This document shows positions 5,922-5,922 of a DNA stretch of 5,922 bases, in pieces. Numbering within the stretch: position 1 is the first letter of the stretch; the number at the start of each line of letters is the position of its first letter. The translations under genes and the position numbers were made by a program. Under the pieces are notes generated by a model. The model did no database searches and had not been told where the DNA came from. It was given only the letters and a program-made list of their open reading frames with translations. The DNA is taken from the NCBI GenBank assembly GCA_035642715.1, contig DASQRW010000112.1:1-5922 (forward strand), in the 5' to 3' direction. Source of the stretch: JAJNBK01 sp035642715 (GTDB lineage Archaea > Thermoproteota > Nitrososphaeria > Nitrososphaerales > Nitrososphaeraceae).

Positions 5922-5922
5922 G

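Noticed and set aside
1..5922. CRISPR array, tRNA, insertion sequence, integrase or toxin-antitoxin module
   Set aside because: I looked for spaced direct repeats, cloverleaf signatures, terminal inverted repeats and transposase motifs; only two short tandem duplications were found.

Overview
The window looks like chromosomal DNA of a soil-type ammonia-oxidising archaeon (Nitrososphaeria, formerly Thaumarchaeota). My best guess is a Nitrosocosmicus- or Nitrososphaera-like lineage. The reasons are AT-rich DNA, archaeal TATA boxes about 25-33 bases before start codons with almost no ribosome binding sites (leaderless transcripts), and protein families I associate with these genomes. The lineage is an inference from reading, not a database match.

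Layout from left to right. At 2-358 (minus) lies the 5' part of a SnoaL/NTF2-like protein gene. It is divergent from a large hypothetical protein at 448/503-1609 (plus), which I loosely compare with beta-sandwich carbohydrate-active proteins. That gene appears to carry a one-base frameshift near its start and an aberrant C-terminus. From about 1587 to 3100 the DNA is a graveyard of broken reading frames: the tail of a zinc-finger protein with a lost zinc ligand (plus), a roughly 193-residue hypothetical protein broken by two apparent one-base indels and a nonsense codon (minus), and a weaker candidate at 2719-3002 (plus). An intact TSUP (TauE/SafE-type) membrane transporter follows at 3212-3940 (minus), then a small membrane protein at 4159-4407 (plus). 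A second broken gene at 4499-4788 (plus) contains an 11-base tandem duplication and an internal TAG. The right end holds a secreted protein at 4997-5575 (minus) and the start of a divergent, apparently cytoplasmic paralogue at 5754-5922 (plus).

There is no obvious operon; almost every gene is a single unit with its own TATA box. I see no tRNA, rRNA, CRISPR array, insertion sequence or integrase, and no convincing undescribed defence or metabolic system. The noteworthy signals are the density of decayed genes between intact ones, the divergent secreted/cytoplasmic paralogue pair, and several starts best set by TATA-box spacing. Because many lesions are one-base changes in short homopolymers, sequencing error is a serious alternative explanation for part of the decay.
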